Notes under the pieces: generated by a model | Told to the model about the DNA's origin: nothing | Databases searched by the model: none | The model's input: only the letters and a program-made list of their open reading frames with translations | Shown here: piece after piece, positions 41,568 through 49,221 of the stretch | Position numbering within the stretch: position 1 is the stretch's first letter | Layout of the letters: every line of letters begins with the position of its first letter | Origin: Pseudomonadota bacterium | Lineage (GTDB): Bacteria; Bdellovibrionota_C; UBA2361; SZUA-149 | Assembly (NCBI GenBank): GCA_029555385.1 | Contig: JAKPSH010000087.1 | Location: 1-54,880 of the forward strand | Reading direction: 5' to 3' | DNA length: 54,880 nt | Program-made: the position numbers and the translations under genes

Positions 41568-41939
41568 TTAAACGCGAATAGTCTTGGCAGTTTCTGCGGC
41601 ACGCCTCCCGGAGTAGAGAACACTGCTTGCGCGCTCACTGATTGAAATAATGCCTGCCTTGAAAGGTGCGCTTAGGCACTCCGCGGGTCCTCCGCGGCAG
41701 ATGCCGGCAGTAAACACTGCGGCAAGCAACGACAACGCCTTGGCGATGCTTCCGCCTATCGCTTCTACCAAGAGAGAGCCAGAGCTGCCGACACCCATGG
41801 CCAAGAAAGCGTCAAGACGGCACCGCCGGGCAAAGCCAGCGGGCAAGCCGGGCATGGCCAGAGCCTGGTCAAAGCCGCTTGTCCGGTGGTCCACCGCGAC
41901 GGGTGCGGAGGCGTTCGGTGCCTGCGTGATTGATCCCAT
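41568..41939 (-). CDS. Possible small hydrophobic protein, unknown
   Basis: A 123-codon frame on the minus strand with a hydrophobic Gly/Ala/Leu-rich centre (about 44-78, LLVEAIGGSIAKALSLLAAVF) and codon use like its neighbours. The start at 41939 lacks a ribosome site; internal Met codons are alternatives. A plus-strand frame of similar length (41650-41979) overlaps it but is basic and Pro/Arg-rich as expected of a shadow. It is uncertain whether either is a gene. The neighbouring 41392-41567 and 41940-42155 hold nothing else I recognise. Confidence 0.3.
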   Translation of the reverse strand: MGSITQAPNASAPVAVDHRTSGFDQALAMPGLPAGFARRCRLDAFLAMGVGSSGSLLVEAIGGSIAKALSLLAAVFTAGICRGGPAECLSAPFKAGIISISERASSVLYSGRRAAETAKTIRV

Positions 41940-42155
41940 AAATTCGCTAATTGTTTCTGCTGCTTTTTGCTGCCAATGAGGTTATGAGCTTTAGGCTTTA
42001 AGGTGTGATTTTCTTAGAGGAAAATGACATTGTTTTAAGCTGTTGCGGTGCGAATTGCGAAATCTTTTCTTTGAAGCAATGGCCGTGTTAGGGCCGAGAA
42101 GAGATTGGGATGTCGATTTTGTGTTCTTTATTGTTGGGCGCTGGGGGGTCTAGCG

Positions 42156-43073
42156 GTGTTCAGGGGTTTGTTGTTTGGATTGTTGGGGGCTTTGGCGGTT
42201 GCGGTTATCGAAGCCGGGCTTTTCTTTACACTCCGCCGCGCCGGAATTCCGATTGATGTCGCGCTGCTTGTTCTCTCCGTTTTTTCGTTGATTGCGCTGC
42301 TTGCGGTTGGAGCTTATTTCTTTTTGTTTTTGCCGCAGCGTGATGCATCCGCGAAACTCCTGGAACATGCGCCGGAACCGCAGCGTCTTCCTGAATATCT
42401 TGCACATTCGAATACGGCCGAAATGTGGCACGCGGCGGTGGAGCTGGAATCCGTGGTGCGTTATGCGCGCGGTTCGTCTGACCCGGGGTATGTCAAAGTA
42501 TCCGCGCAGAAAGAAAGTGTGCGCGAGAAAACACGGCCTGTTGCGGTGCCGGGCAATACCGCGGTGTCGGCGCGCGTGGATGCTGAGCGGTGTTTTTCTG
42601 CGGAACGGCGTGAACAAAAAACTTCACCTTCTGCGGCAGCAGGGGCGATGGGCGAGAGGGAAGTGATCGACGCGCTTGATGAACGTGAACGAGCCGTTGT
42701 GCAAGTGCTTAACCGCGCAAAATCACGCCTGAACGATGCCGAGCGGTTGATGGAAAACCGCATTCATCTGATTAACGGTGAGACGATCAAAGCGCACATA
42801 ACAGCTAAGCGGGTAATTAGTGCGCTTGAGCGGCGGATTGTCCGCGTTAACGAACTTGCCCTGAATAGAGAGCCGTCGGACTTGCTGCGGGCGCTGCAGC
42901 TTCTTGAGTCCGACCTGGCGGTTCCTGCCGATACCGTAAATTCGCTGATGAACACCGAAGTCATTCCGGTTCTGCCCGCGGATCAATGGCACGCCGTGCT
43001 TGACCGGCTGCTGACTTATGCGGAAAACTCGCTCAAGCAGCTTGACCTCAAAACCCGGCGTCCTGCCTATTAG
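42156..43073 (+). CDS. Membrane-anchored coiled-coil protein, unknown function
   Basis: Encodes 305 residues from the GTG at 42156, placed behind ctggggggt; an upstream TTG frame would add a Cys-rich tail with no support. Two membrane helices lie at about 2-24 and 31-56 (hydrophobic, ending FLFLPQR). The cytosolic part has a variable linker and, from about 165 to the end, strongly helical charged sequence (ERAVVQVLNRAKSRLNDAERL, AKRVISALERRIVRVNELAL) likely to form coiled coils. No known domain is recognised. It may be a structural or scaffold protein of the envelope. Confidence 0.55.
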   Translation: MFRGLLFGLLGALAVAVIEAGLFFTLRRAGIPIDVALLVLSVFSLIALLAVGAYFFLFLPQRDASAKLLEHAPEPQRLPEYLAHSNTAEMWHAAVELESVVRYARGSSDPGYVKVSAQKESVREKTRPVAVPGNTAVSARVDAERCFSAERREQKTSPSAAAGAMGEREVIDALDERERAVVQVLNRAKSRLNDAERLMENRIHLINGETIKAHITAKRVISALERRIVRVNELALNREPSDLLRALQLLESDLAVPADTVNSLMNTEVIPVLPADQWHAVLDRLLTYAENSLKQLDLKTRRPAY

Positions 43074-43245
43074 TTAAGAGACAACCAGTCCGGGCGTCGA
43101 CATTTCAAGGATCTCGTTGTCATCGTCTGCCCATTTGCACTGAGCCACGTAAGGTGACCTATTACGCCTAACAATATAGATTTGCTGCCGATTCTCCGGT
43201 AGTGTAAGACTAAGCAAAGCAAGCTTATTTTGCGGAAACTGGATT

Positions 43246-43782
43246 ATGGAGATTCTTAGATCGGTTAGCCTGTATGCTGAGGCAAAGCAGATGGCCTTCA
43301 TGGTTATTGGTGGTCATGCAGTTAATGCCTATGGAATCGCTCGTCAGACAGGAGATCTTGATTTGGTTGTGCCGCTGGCGGAAAGAGAGCTGTGGTTCGG
43401 GTTGATGGCAAAACTTCGGTATGTCCGAGGACAGGATGATGAACGTTTTGCACGATTTAGGCCGGATTCCTTGGCATCGTGGCCGATTGATCTGATGTTT
43501 GTCGATGATCTGACCTTTGCCAAACTGCTTAAAGATTCGATCGTAATCGAGTTTGGCGCAGCGCAGGCGCGAGTAGTGTCACCCCGGCATTTGGCGACAA
43601 TGAAGATTCATGCGCTAAAGCACTATCAAGCACATCGTTATGCTAAAGACTACAGCGATCTCATTAGCCTGCTTCGACAAGGAAAAACTGGTATTTCCCG
43701 GGACGAACTGTCCGAGCTTTGTCAACGTTACGCTGATTTGAATCTATTTGCTAAACTCAGTAACGATCTGGATCGAGCATGA
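43246..43782 (+). CDS. Nucleotidyltransferase-fold protein (AbiEii/MNT-like)
   Basis: Encodes 178 residues. The N-terminal segment carries the polymerase-beta nucleotidyltransferase signature: IGGHAVNAYG (21-30) followed by TGDLDLVV with Asp37 and Asp39 as the metal pair. The third acidic residue is probably in PIDLMFVDD. The rest is helical with a conserved-looking LATMKIHALKHYQ and DLISLLR. Such small proteins occur in toxin-antitoxin pairs (MNT/HEPN, AbiE) and as DUF6036-type enzymes. A 63-residue gene overlaps its stop by four bases, which supports a two-gene module. It is followed at once by a repeat element, a common setting for mobile modules. Confidence 0.75.
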   Translation: MEILRSVSLYAEAKQMAFMVIGGHAVNAYGIARQTGDLDLVVPLAERELWFGLMAKLRYVRGQDDERFARFRPDSLASWPIDLMFVDDLTFAKLLKDSIVIEFGAAQARVVSPRHLATMKIHALKHYQAHRYAKDYSDLISLLRQGKTGISRDELSELCQRYADLNLFAKLSNDLDRA

Positions 43783-43970
43783 CTTTGCGCGACTCTGACC
43801 AACTTGACCTGCCGGAAGCTCCTGATTTCATCTCGCATCCCCCTGCGTTTTCCGCCGGGGAGATGATTGAACTTTGCGAAAAGATGCTTCCTTATTGGAA
43901 CAAGCAGCGTTACGCCCAGGAAGAGCCGGCTTTTGCTGGTGATGCCTTTAGGCTGCTTGAGGACGACTAG
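43779..43970 (+). CDS. Small acidic partner of the nucleotidyltransferase
   Basis: Encodes 63 residues, starting in the atga overlap with the nucleotidyltransferase. The peptide is acidic, with no membrane segment, and has a helical centre SAGEMIELCEKMLPYWNKQR and an acidic end FRLLEDD. By position and size it could be the antitoxin or accessory of a two-gene module, but antitoxins usually come first and I recognise no family. Its stop is six bases before the left terminal repeat of the 43977 element, so its end may have been altered by insertion. Confidence 0.6.
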   Translation: MTLRDSDQLDLPEAPDFISHPPAFSAGEMIELCEKMLPYWNKQRYAQEEPAFAGDAFRLLEDD

Positions 43971-43976
43971 CTCGAA

Positions 43977-44419
43977 AATAAGCGAATAAATATTGTCTCG
44001 GCGGTGGTCCAGAGGGCCCAGAGCGATGCTGCCGGGTGCTGACGGCGTGACCTTTTTTAGCTGGCACAAACCTTTGCCTCCCGTCGCTGTCGGGCGCCCA
44101 GTGGTCCGGACCAATGGCTACGAATCAATGCGGGCGGCGCGCTGCGGTTGGCAAAGGGTTGCGCCGGGTCTTTGATCTGTTCTGAAAGATGTGCTGCGGC
44201 GGAAGGGCGGCTTGGACGCGTTTGCATTCTTTGCCGCACTGTAACCAGCGCAGAAAATCCAGGCTCATACATATAAAAAAAGCGATCAAGAGAGGCAGCC
44301 ACGTCATTCTCTGCACTGCCCATGCACGACTTCAGCTTTCACCCGGGTGATTCTACAAATATGCGCCATTCAGCGACTTTCAGGGGGAATTCCGGCAGTG
44401 GGGACTTTATTCGCTTATT
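43977..44419. mobile_element. 443-bp element with 14-bp terminal inverted repeats (MITE-like)
   Basis: The left end aataagcgaataaa (43977-43990) is the exact reverse complement of tttattcgcttatt (44406-44419). Inside is a second, imperfect inverted pair: 44044-44080 (gaccttttttagctggcac and on) against 44146-44175. The left part recurs at 54667-54743, again starting with the same terminal word. No transposase is encoded. One minus-strand frame inside (44125-44316, 63 codons) has a hydrophobic N-terminus, but I cannot confirm it as a gene. A non-autonomous, structured mobile repeat is the best reading. Confidence 0.6.
44039..44099 (+). repeat. Dispersed repeat core, copy 1
   Basis: About 60 bases starting ctgacggcgtgacctttt that match 54684-54743 at roughly 85 percent by eye. 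Relative to that copy, this one is displaced about 45 bases further from its terminal repeat by an insertion at 43991-44038. An inverted, decayed copy of its middle (ggcacaaacctttgcc) lies at 44146-44175. Confidence 0.65.
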
Positions 44420-44426
44420 CTAAGTC

Positions 44427-44543
44427 TAGAGCATTTTTCAGAACCTTGTAGCGCTTTTTGGCGCTGCAAGTTCTAGAAAGAGCTCTATCCTCCGTAGCTT
44501 CTGCCTTCGCCAAGGCTGCGGCGGACAGGTTAGCGAAGGAGGA
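44427..44543. repeat. Two adjacent imperfect hairpins downstream of gpmA
   Basis: Hairpin 1 runs from tagagc (44427-44432) to gctcta (44482-44487), with an inner stem agaaccttgtagcgc against gcgctgcaagttct; it shares its words with the palindrome at 720-754. Hairpin 2 runs from tcctcc (44488-44493) to ggagga (44538-44543), enclosing the words gccttcgccaaggc and gcggcggacagg. They lie 48 bases beyond the gpmA stop, between it and the terminal-repeat element. They may be REP-like repeats that also end transcription. Confidence 0.55.
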
Positions 44544-44590
44544 TCTCGAATCGGCAGATACGAGGAATCGTAAACAGCTCTAGTCGGCGG

Positions 44591-45337
44591 CTATTTTGCT
44601 TTTCCTTGCGATGCTACAGCCGCCTGTGCTTTGGCTACTTCTTCGGGATCGCCTAAGTAATAATGCCGCAGTGCGTTGAGGTCGTCGTCGAGTTCGTAGA
44701 CCAGCGGCACCCCGGTTGGAATGTTGAGTTTGGTAATCTCTTCGTCGCTCATTTGGTCAAGGTACTTGACCAAGCCGCGGAGGCTGTTGCCGTGAGCGGC
44801 GATAATCACGCGTTGGCCGCTTTTAACTGCCGGTGCGATCGTCTGGTGCCAATACGGCATGGTGCGATCAATTGTCAGCTTAAGGCTTTCCGTAAGCGGC
44901 AACTCGCCGGCTTGCAAGTCTGCATAACGGGGGTCGAATCCAGGGAAACGCGGGTCGTCTTTGGTTAGTTCCGGCGGTGGGATATCAAAGCTGCGCCGCC
45001 AAATGAAGACTTGCTCTTCGCTGAATTTCTGTGCTGTTTCAGATTTGTTGAGTCCTTGAAGCGCTCCGTAATGCCGCTCATTAAGCCGCCAGGTGTTGTG
45101 CACGGGAAGCCACATCAAATCCATCTGGTCAAGGACAATCCATAATGTCCGTATCGCACGCTTGAGCACGGACGTATAACATACGTCAAAACAAAAACCT
45201 TCAGCCTTAAGCAGTCTGCCGCCGGTTGTCGCTTCTTTAACGCCCTTCTCCGAAAGGTCAACATCAGTCCATCCGGTGAACCTGTTCTCTAGATTCCAAA
45301 CGCTTTCGCCGTGCCGCAGCAAAACTAGTGTTTTCAT
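44591..45337 (-). CDS. gpmA: 2,3-bisphosphoglycerate-dependent phosphoglycerate mutase
   Basis: Interconverts 3- and 2-phosphoglycerate in glycolysis. The 248-residue length is typical of the cofactor-dependent enzyme. Catalytic residues are in place: [10 protein letters not shown] with His9, the substrate-binding [10 protein letters not shown] with Glu87, and the second histidine in AAHGNSLRG (His182). [12 protein letters not shown] and the C-terminal helix are also conserved. It is monocistronic; the third Ser/Thr kinase lies upstream on the same strand, about 190 bases away. Confidence 0.96.
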   Translation of the reverse strand: MKTLVLLRHGESVWNLENRFTGWTDVDLSEKGVKEATTGGRLLKAEGFCFDVCYTSVLKRAIRTLWIVLDQMDLMWLPVHNTWRLNERHYGALQGLNKSETAQKFSEEQVFIWRRSFDIPPPELTKDDPRFPGFDPRYADLQAGELPLTESLKLTIDRTMPYWHQTIAPAVKSGQRVIIAAHGNSLRGLVKYLDQMSDEEITKLNIPTGVPLVYELDDDLNALRHYYLGDPEEVAKAQAAVASQGKAK

Positions 45338-45487
45338 ACGATATGTGCGCTCCTATGCAGAAATGATTGTTTTTCTTACACGAAAGAGGCCAGAGCGGCA
45401 ATAATCTTAGATAAAGCTGAGGGAAAACACTGCGAGCCTGCATTTCTTGCATGTTGCGCGTCGCGAAACTAGTGCCGGCATAATCAG

Positions 45488-45512
45488 TCACGCAACGCGC
45501 AGCGTTGCGTGA
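45488..45512. terminator. Perfect 11-bp hairpin after the kinase gene
   Basis: tcacgcaacgc (45488-45498) pairs perfectly with gcgttgcgtga (45502-45512) across a three-base loop. It starts 16 bases beyond the stop of the minus-strand kinase at 45529. No T-run follows on either strand, so it may stop or stabilise the transcript rather than be a classic intrinsic terminator. Confidence 0.5.
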
Positions 45513-45528
45513 TTATATCACTGTCCTG

Positions 45529-47793
45529 CTAGAGGTAGGCGGCGGCTTCAAATGCCTGCAAAAAACGCAGGAAAGCGGACTGTTCCGCGGGTAGCTCTTG
45601 TGCCAGGCTGGAAAGTTTTATTTCCACATCTCCTTTGATTGCACTGAGCTGACTTGATTTTATCTGCTGTTCGTTTTGGGGCATTTCGCTGCGCTGTTCG
45701 ATAAACTTAAGCACCTGCCCGTTGTGTGCGTCTTCTTGCTGCAGAGCGGCAATAAGCAAAACTGTCTGCACCAGGTTGCTGCGAGCTGTGTGCAGGCCGC
45801 GCTGCAGCTCCGGGCTTCCCGAACCTGTTTTTTGCGCAAGGTCCGCACGAAAGAGCCATACATGGTAGAGTTTTCGTGCCACATCAAGTGCGGCAAAGAG
45901 CTGCTGTCTTGCGCTGCTGATTTGCTGCTGGCGGTCCATGATGCGGTTTCGTTCGGCAGCAACAGCAGCATCGTCCGCCAGGCGCAGTATGGAAAGTTCA
46001 TGTTCAATTAATTTCAACTGCTCTCTGGCTGCCGTCTCTTGTGCCAAAACCCCGGTGACATCGCGGTGCCGGTCGATTCCGGCTGGAGCCGCGGGACTTG
46101 CCGAAGCGCTCTTTGCCGCTGTTTCGGCGATGCTGCTCAGTGCTCCGTAGTCTTTGCGGAATTGCTCGATCGGAGACAAATTCATTAAACGTCCACGGTC
46201 CATCGCCTCTCCGATTTCCGCCGAGGAAAAACGCAGCTCGCTTCCGGCTCCGGCCAGGCTGTTTAGCGTATCGAGGTAAGACTTATCCAGTGCGGCGTAT
46301 ACTTTAGCATTCGTTTCCGGCAAGCTGGCTTTGTCCTTGCTCCCCGCCTTGCGGTTTGCCGCGGATGCGGCAAGAACCGCTGCAAGCATTGGGAAGTCAT
46401 CACGCAGCACGATCCTTCTGCTGTCAGCATGCGTATTGTTGTCTGTGAATAACGCCGTGAACGAATCAATGCCGACATGGGGAACGGACTCCGGGCCGGT
46501 TCTTTTGATAATCCGGGGCAAGTCGCGAATGACCTTCAGCCCTTGACGGCCGGCAACGCGTGTTTCGATGATGTGAAAGACAAGTGCGGCGACGGTTAAT
46601 AGCACGACCGTGAATACAACAACGACGGATCTGTATAAACGGCGCCACTCCAGGACAACCGTTCCCTCATCAATCTGCTGGCGTCCGGATTTTGCGTGCG
46701 CAGCCGGCGGGTATCCGGCTTGTTCGACGCACGACTCCGGCGCGGGAACGTCCCAGGTGGTCTCGCGGGCGGCAGCTTGCACGGAGCTGCGCTCCAGCTC
46801 GACTGAGTCCCGTGCTGACTCATCCCACTCTTCGCCAAGAATCTCGGAAATCGGCAGCTCCGGCACTTTTGCGTTTCGTTGCTCTGCAAAAGACTGTGCG
46901 GCATCGGCCAGGCTTTTGCGGTTTGAGCCAGGTTTGATCGTGCGCGGATCGAAGTGTTTGCGCAGATAAGTCACAATGTGATCCGCGGTCGGCGGCCTCC
47001 CGGCGGCAGTTTTGGCCAGCATATTGAGAATCAAATCATTCAGCCATTCCGGGGTATCCGGCTGCAGCAAGATTGGCGCAACGGGCTCCTTGTGGATATG
47101 CATCCACATTAGGCCGACGGGATTCTCCGCATCGAAAGGCAGTTTGCCGGTCACTAACTCAAAAAGAATTACGCCCAGGCTGTAAAAGTCTACAGTCTGA
47201 TTGATTTCATGGCCTTGCAGAATTTCCGGGGCCATATAGTGAACGGAGCCGACAATCTGCTTATGCTGTGTGATTTCCGAGCTTACGGTGCGTGCCATGC
47301 CGAAGTCGGTGATCTTAACATGCTCTTCGTCAATCAACATGATATTGCCCGGCTTAAGATCACGGTGCACGATCTTCGCGTGGTGAATTGCTTCCAGGCC
47401 ATAGCAGATTTCCATCGCCAGCCGGACAAGCTGGCTGAAGCCGATTGTCCCTTCGTAACCGCATTCGCTCAGTGCAACGCCTGGCACATATTCCATGGTG
47501 AAATAAACAATTTCGTTTTCCATACCCAGGTCATAGGTGCGCACGACGCTCGGGTGGTTAACGATATGCATTACTTGCACTTCCCGCAGGAAGCGCTTGA
47601 GTATGCGTTCATTCCGCGCAAGTTCGCGGTGCAGGACTTTCACCGCTACTGGATTCCAGCCGAGCAGGCGGTCGTGGGCGAGATAGACGGAGCCCATGCC
47701 GCCGCGGCCGAGGCAGCGTTTGATTTCGTACCGGTTCGACAGCACGTAACCGGCAGGCAGATTGACTGCATCAGTGGCAAGTCCGTCGATCAC
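45529..47793 (-). CDS. Transmembrane Ser/Thr protein kinase with helical external domain
   Basis: A 754-residue Hanks-type kinase. The catalytic domain (about 20-285) has LGRGGMGSVYLA (29-40), AVKVLHRE with Lys52, HRDLKPGN (143-150), DFGMAR (163-168) and an intact APE (188-190). One membrane helix lies at about 389-409. The external part (about 415-754) is almost entirely helical and charged (for example RNRIMDRQQQISSARQQLFAA), with several possible coiled coils, unlike the beta-rich or HEAT-type external parts of the other two kinases in the window. It stands alone. A 231-base AT-rich gap separates it from the divergent nagB. Confidence 0.9.
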   Translation of the reverse strand: MIDGLATDAVNLPAGYVLSNRYEIKRCLGRGGMGSVYLAHDRLLGWNPVAVKVLHRELARNERILKRFLREVQVMHIVNHPSVVRTYDLGMENEIVYFTMEYVPGVALSECGYEGTIGFSQLVRLAMEICYGLEAIHHAKIVHRDLKPGNIMLIDEEHVKITDFGMARTVSSEITQHKQIVGSVHYMAPEILQGHEINQTVDFYSLGVILFELVTGKLPFDAENPVGLMWMHIHKEPVAPILLQPDTPEWLNDLILNMLAKTAAGRPPTADHIVTYLRKHFDPRTIKPGSNRKSLADAAQSFAEQRNAKVPELPISEILGEEWDESARDSVELERSSVQAAARETTWDVPAPESCVEQAGYPPAAHAKSGRQQIDEGTVVLEWRRLYRSVVVVFTVVLLTVAALVFHIIETRVAGRQGLKVIRDLPRIIKRTGPESVPHVGIDSFTALFTDNNTHADSRRIVLRDDFPMLAAVLAASAANRKAGSKDKASLPETNAKVYAALDKSYLDTLNSLAGAGSELRFSSAEIGEAMDRGRLMNLSPIEQFRKDYGALSSIAETAAKSASASPAAPAGIDRHRDVTGVLAQETAAREQLKLIEHELSILRLADDAAVAAERNRIMDRQQQISSARQQLFAALDVARKLYHVWLFRADLAQKTGSGSPELQRGLHTARSNLVQTVLLIAALQQEDAHNGQVLKFIEQRSEMPQNEQQIKSSQLSAIKGDVEIKLSSLAQELPAEQSAFLRFLQAFEAAAYL

Positions 47794-48024
47794 GGATATA
47801 CACGCTCGTTTTGTTCTTTGTCCTAACCGGCGGGTCTGACACTCACCCCGCTACAATAATAGGGTCGACCCCTTTACGGTCGAGCTTTACCGCAAAAAAT
47901 AAGCAGAATTCACTTAGAAGCCCAAAAATACTTTACATTATCGGCTGTTGGGGTATCCTGTTTCACCAGTCACATTTTAGTTAAATACAAGTACCGGAAT
48001 TTATTTATTTTTTAGGTTATCGCC

Positions 48025-48807
48025 ATGGAAGTTGTCATCCAACAGGACCCGGATAAAGTTTGTAAGTACGCGGCGCAAGTCGTCGCTGAGCAGCTAAGCC
48101 GTAAACCCGCTTCGGTTCTGGGTCTTGCTGCGGGATCAAGTCAGCTTGGTTTGTATCGTGAACTGATCCGCATGCATAAAGAGGATGGTTTAGATTTCAG
48201 CAAAGTCAATACTTTTAACCTGGATGAGTATGCGGGTCTGCCGCCCGAACATCCTTGCTCGTATCACACAGTGATGAGCAGGAATTTTTTTGATTACATT
48301 AATATCCCGCGCGCTAATATTCATATTCCGGATGGTATGAGCGATGATATTCCAGCCGAGTGCCAGAGATACGAGGCCGCAATGCGCGAGCTTGGCGGCA
48401 TTGATCTTGAAATGCTCGGCGTGGGCGCTGACGGACATATCGGTTTCAATGAGCCGTCTTCGAGCCTCGGTTCGCGTACGCGGTTGAAGATGCTCACGGA
48501 AAAAACCCGCTATGACAATTCCCGCTTTTTTGCTTCTTTTGATGAAGTGCCGCGGCATGTGATTACCATGGGAGTGGGCACGATCATGGACAGCCGGATG
48601 GTCATGTTGATTGCTTTCGGCAAGCAAAAGGCTGATGTCGTCTCTAAGCTGATTGAAGGACCTGTTACCGCGATGGTTCCGGCATCAGTGATCCAATTTC
48701 ACCCTAGAGCTAAAGTGATCATCGACGAGGCGGCTGCGCAGAAGCTCAAATTGAAGCAGTACTATAAGTGGGCGTTTGAGCAGAAGCCCAAGTGGCAGGG
48801 TCTGTAG
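48025..48807 (+). CDS. nagB: Glucosamine-6-phosphate deaminase
   Basis: Converts glucosamine-6-phosphate to fructose-6-phosphate and ammonia, in amino-sugar catabolism or cell-wall recycling. The 260-residue length is typical. Family residues are present: LAAGSSQ in the phosphate loop (34-40; Gly-Ser-Ser rather than Gly-Ser-Thr), NLDEYAG with Asp67 and Glu68, GVGADGHIGFNEP with Asp136, His138 and Glu143, and the C-terminal LIEGPVTAMVPASVIQFH. No nagA is near. The 231-base region upstream is AT-rich, with a 10-bp palindrome (gggtcgaccc, 47862-47871). Confidence 0.93.
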   Translation: MEVVIQQDPDKVCKYAAQVVAEQLSRKPASVLGLAAGSSQLGLYRELIRMHKEDGLDFSKVNTFNLDEYAGLPPEHPCSYHTVMSRNFFDYINIPRANIHIPDGMSDDIPAECQRYEAAMRELGGIDLEMLGVGADGHIGFNEPSSSLGSRTRLKMLTEKTRYDNSRFFASFDEVPRHVITMGVGTIMDSRMVMLIAFGKQKADVVSKLIEGPVTAMVPASVIQFHPRAKVIIDEAAAQKLKLKQYYKWAFEQKPKWQGL

Positions 48808-48863
48808 CATTACGGCATCAGGTTCGTGCTTTTGGCAAGGAGTTAGGCTCTGCAAGCGGCGGC

Positions 48864-48909
48864 CTTGGCGCAAAATCCACTTTCATGGCCAAGCTCCTAA
48901 AAAAAGGAG
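48864..48909 (+). promoter_or_regulatory. Hairpins that can hide the ribosome site of the ABM gene
   Basis: ctcct (48894-48898) can pair across an A6 loop with aggag (48905-48909), which is the Shine-Dalgarno of the ATG at 48916. Just before it, cttggc (48864-48869) pairs with gccaag (48888-48893), and a further aggag (48838-48842) could compete for ctcct. The alternatives resemble a translational switch. Confidence 0.35.
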
Positions 48910-48915
48910 GAAACT

Positions 48916-49221
48916 ATGTACATTGTCAATGTTCATATCTCCGTCAAGCCTGGCTGCGTCGAGCAGTTCCGTCAAGCGACGATTGAAAATGCTTTGCAAA
49001 GTATTGAGGAGCCGGGCGTGGCACGGTTCGATGTGCTGCAGCAGGAGGACCAGCCGGAGCGGTTTCTTCTTGTCGAGGCATATCGTTCAGTGGACGATGC
49101 GGCTAAGCACAAGGAGACAGCGCATTATTTGCGTTGGCGTGACGCTGTTGCCGGGATGATGGCCGAGCCCCGGGCCAGCGTGAAGTATGCCAATGTCTTT
49201 CCGCGTGATGATTTATGGTGA
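48916..49221 (+). CDS. ABM-domain (antibiotic biosynthesis monooxygenase-like) protein
   Basis: Encodes 101 residues of the dimeric alpha/beta-barrel ABM family, which includes LsrG and small cofactor-free oxygenases. The pattern is typical: IVNVHISVKPGCVEQFRQATIENAL, EPGVARFDVLQQEDQPERFLLVEAY, and the helix with HKETAHYLRWRDAV. It has a very strong ribosome site (aaaggagg). The iron-type alcohol dehydrogenase starts within its last seven bases, so the two are translationally coupled and likely act on the same small metabolite. Confidence 0.85.
   Translation: MYIVNVHISVKPGCVEQFRQATIENALQSIEEPGVARFDVLQQEDQPERFLLVEAYRSVDDAAKHKETAHYLRWRDAVAGMMAEPRASVKYANVFPRDDLW

Noticed and set aside
41650..41979. 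Plus-strand frame of 109 codons
   Set aside because: Composition (Arg, Pro, Ala, Lys) is that of an antisense shadow; the minus-strand frame over the same region is somewhat more protein-like, and even that is weak.
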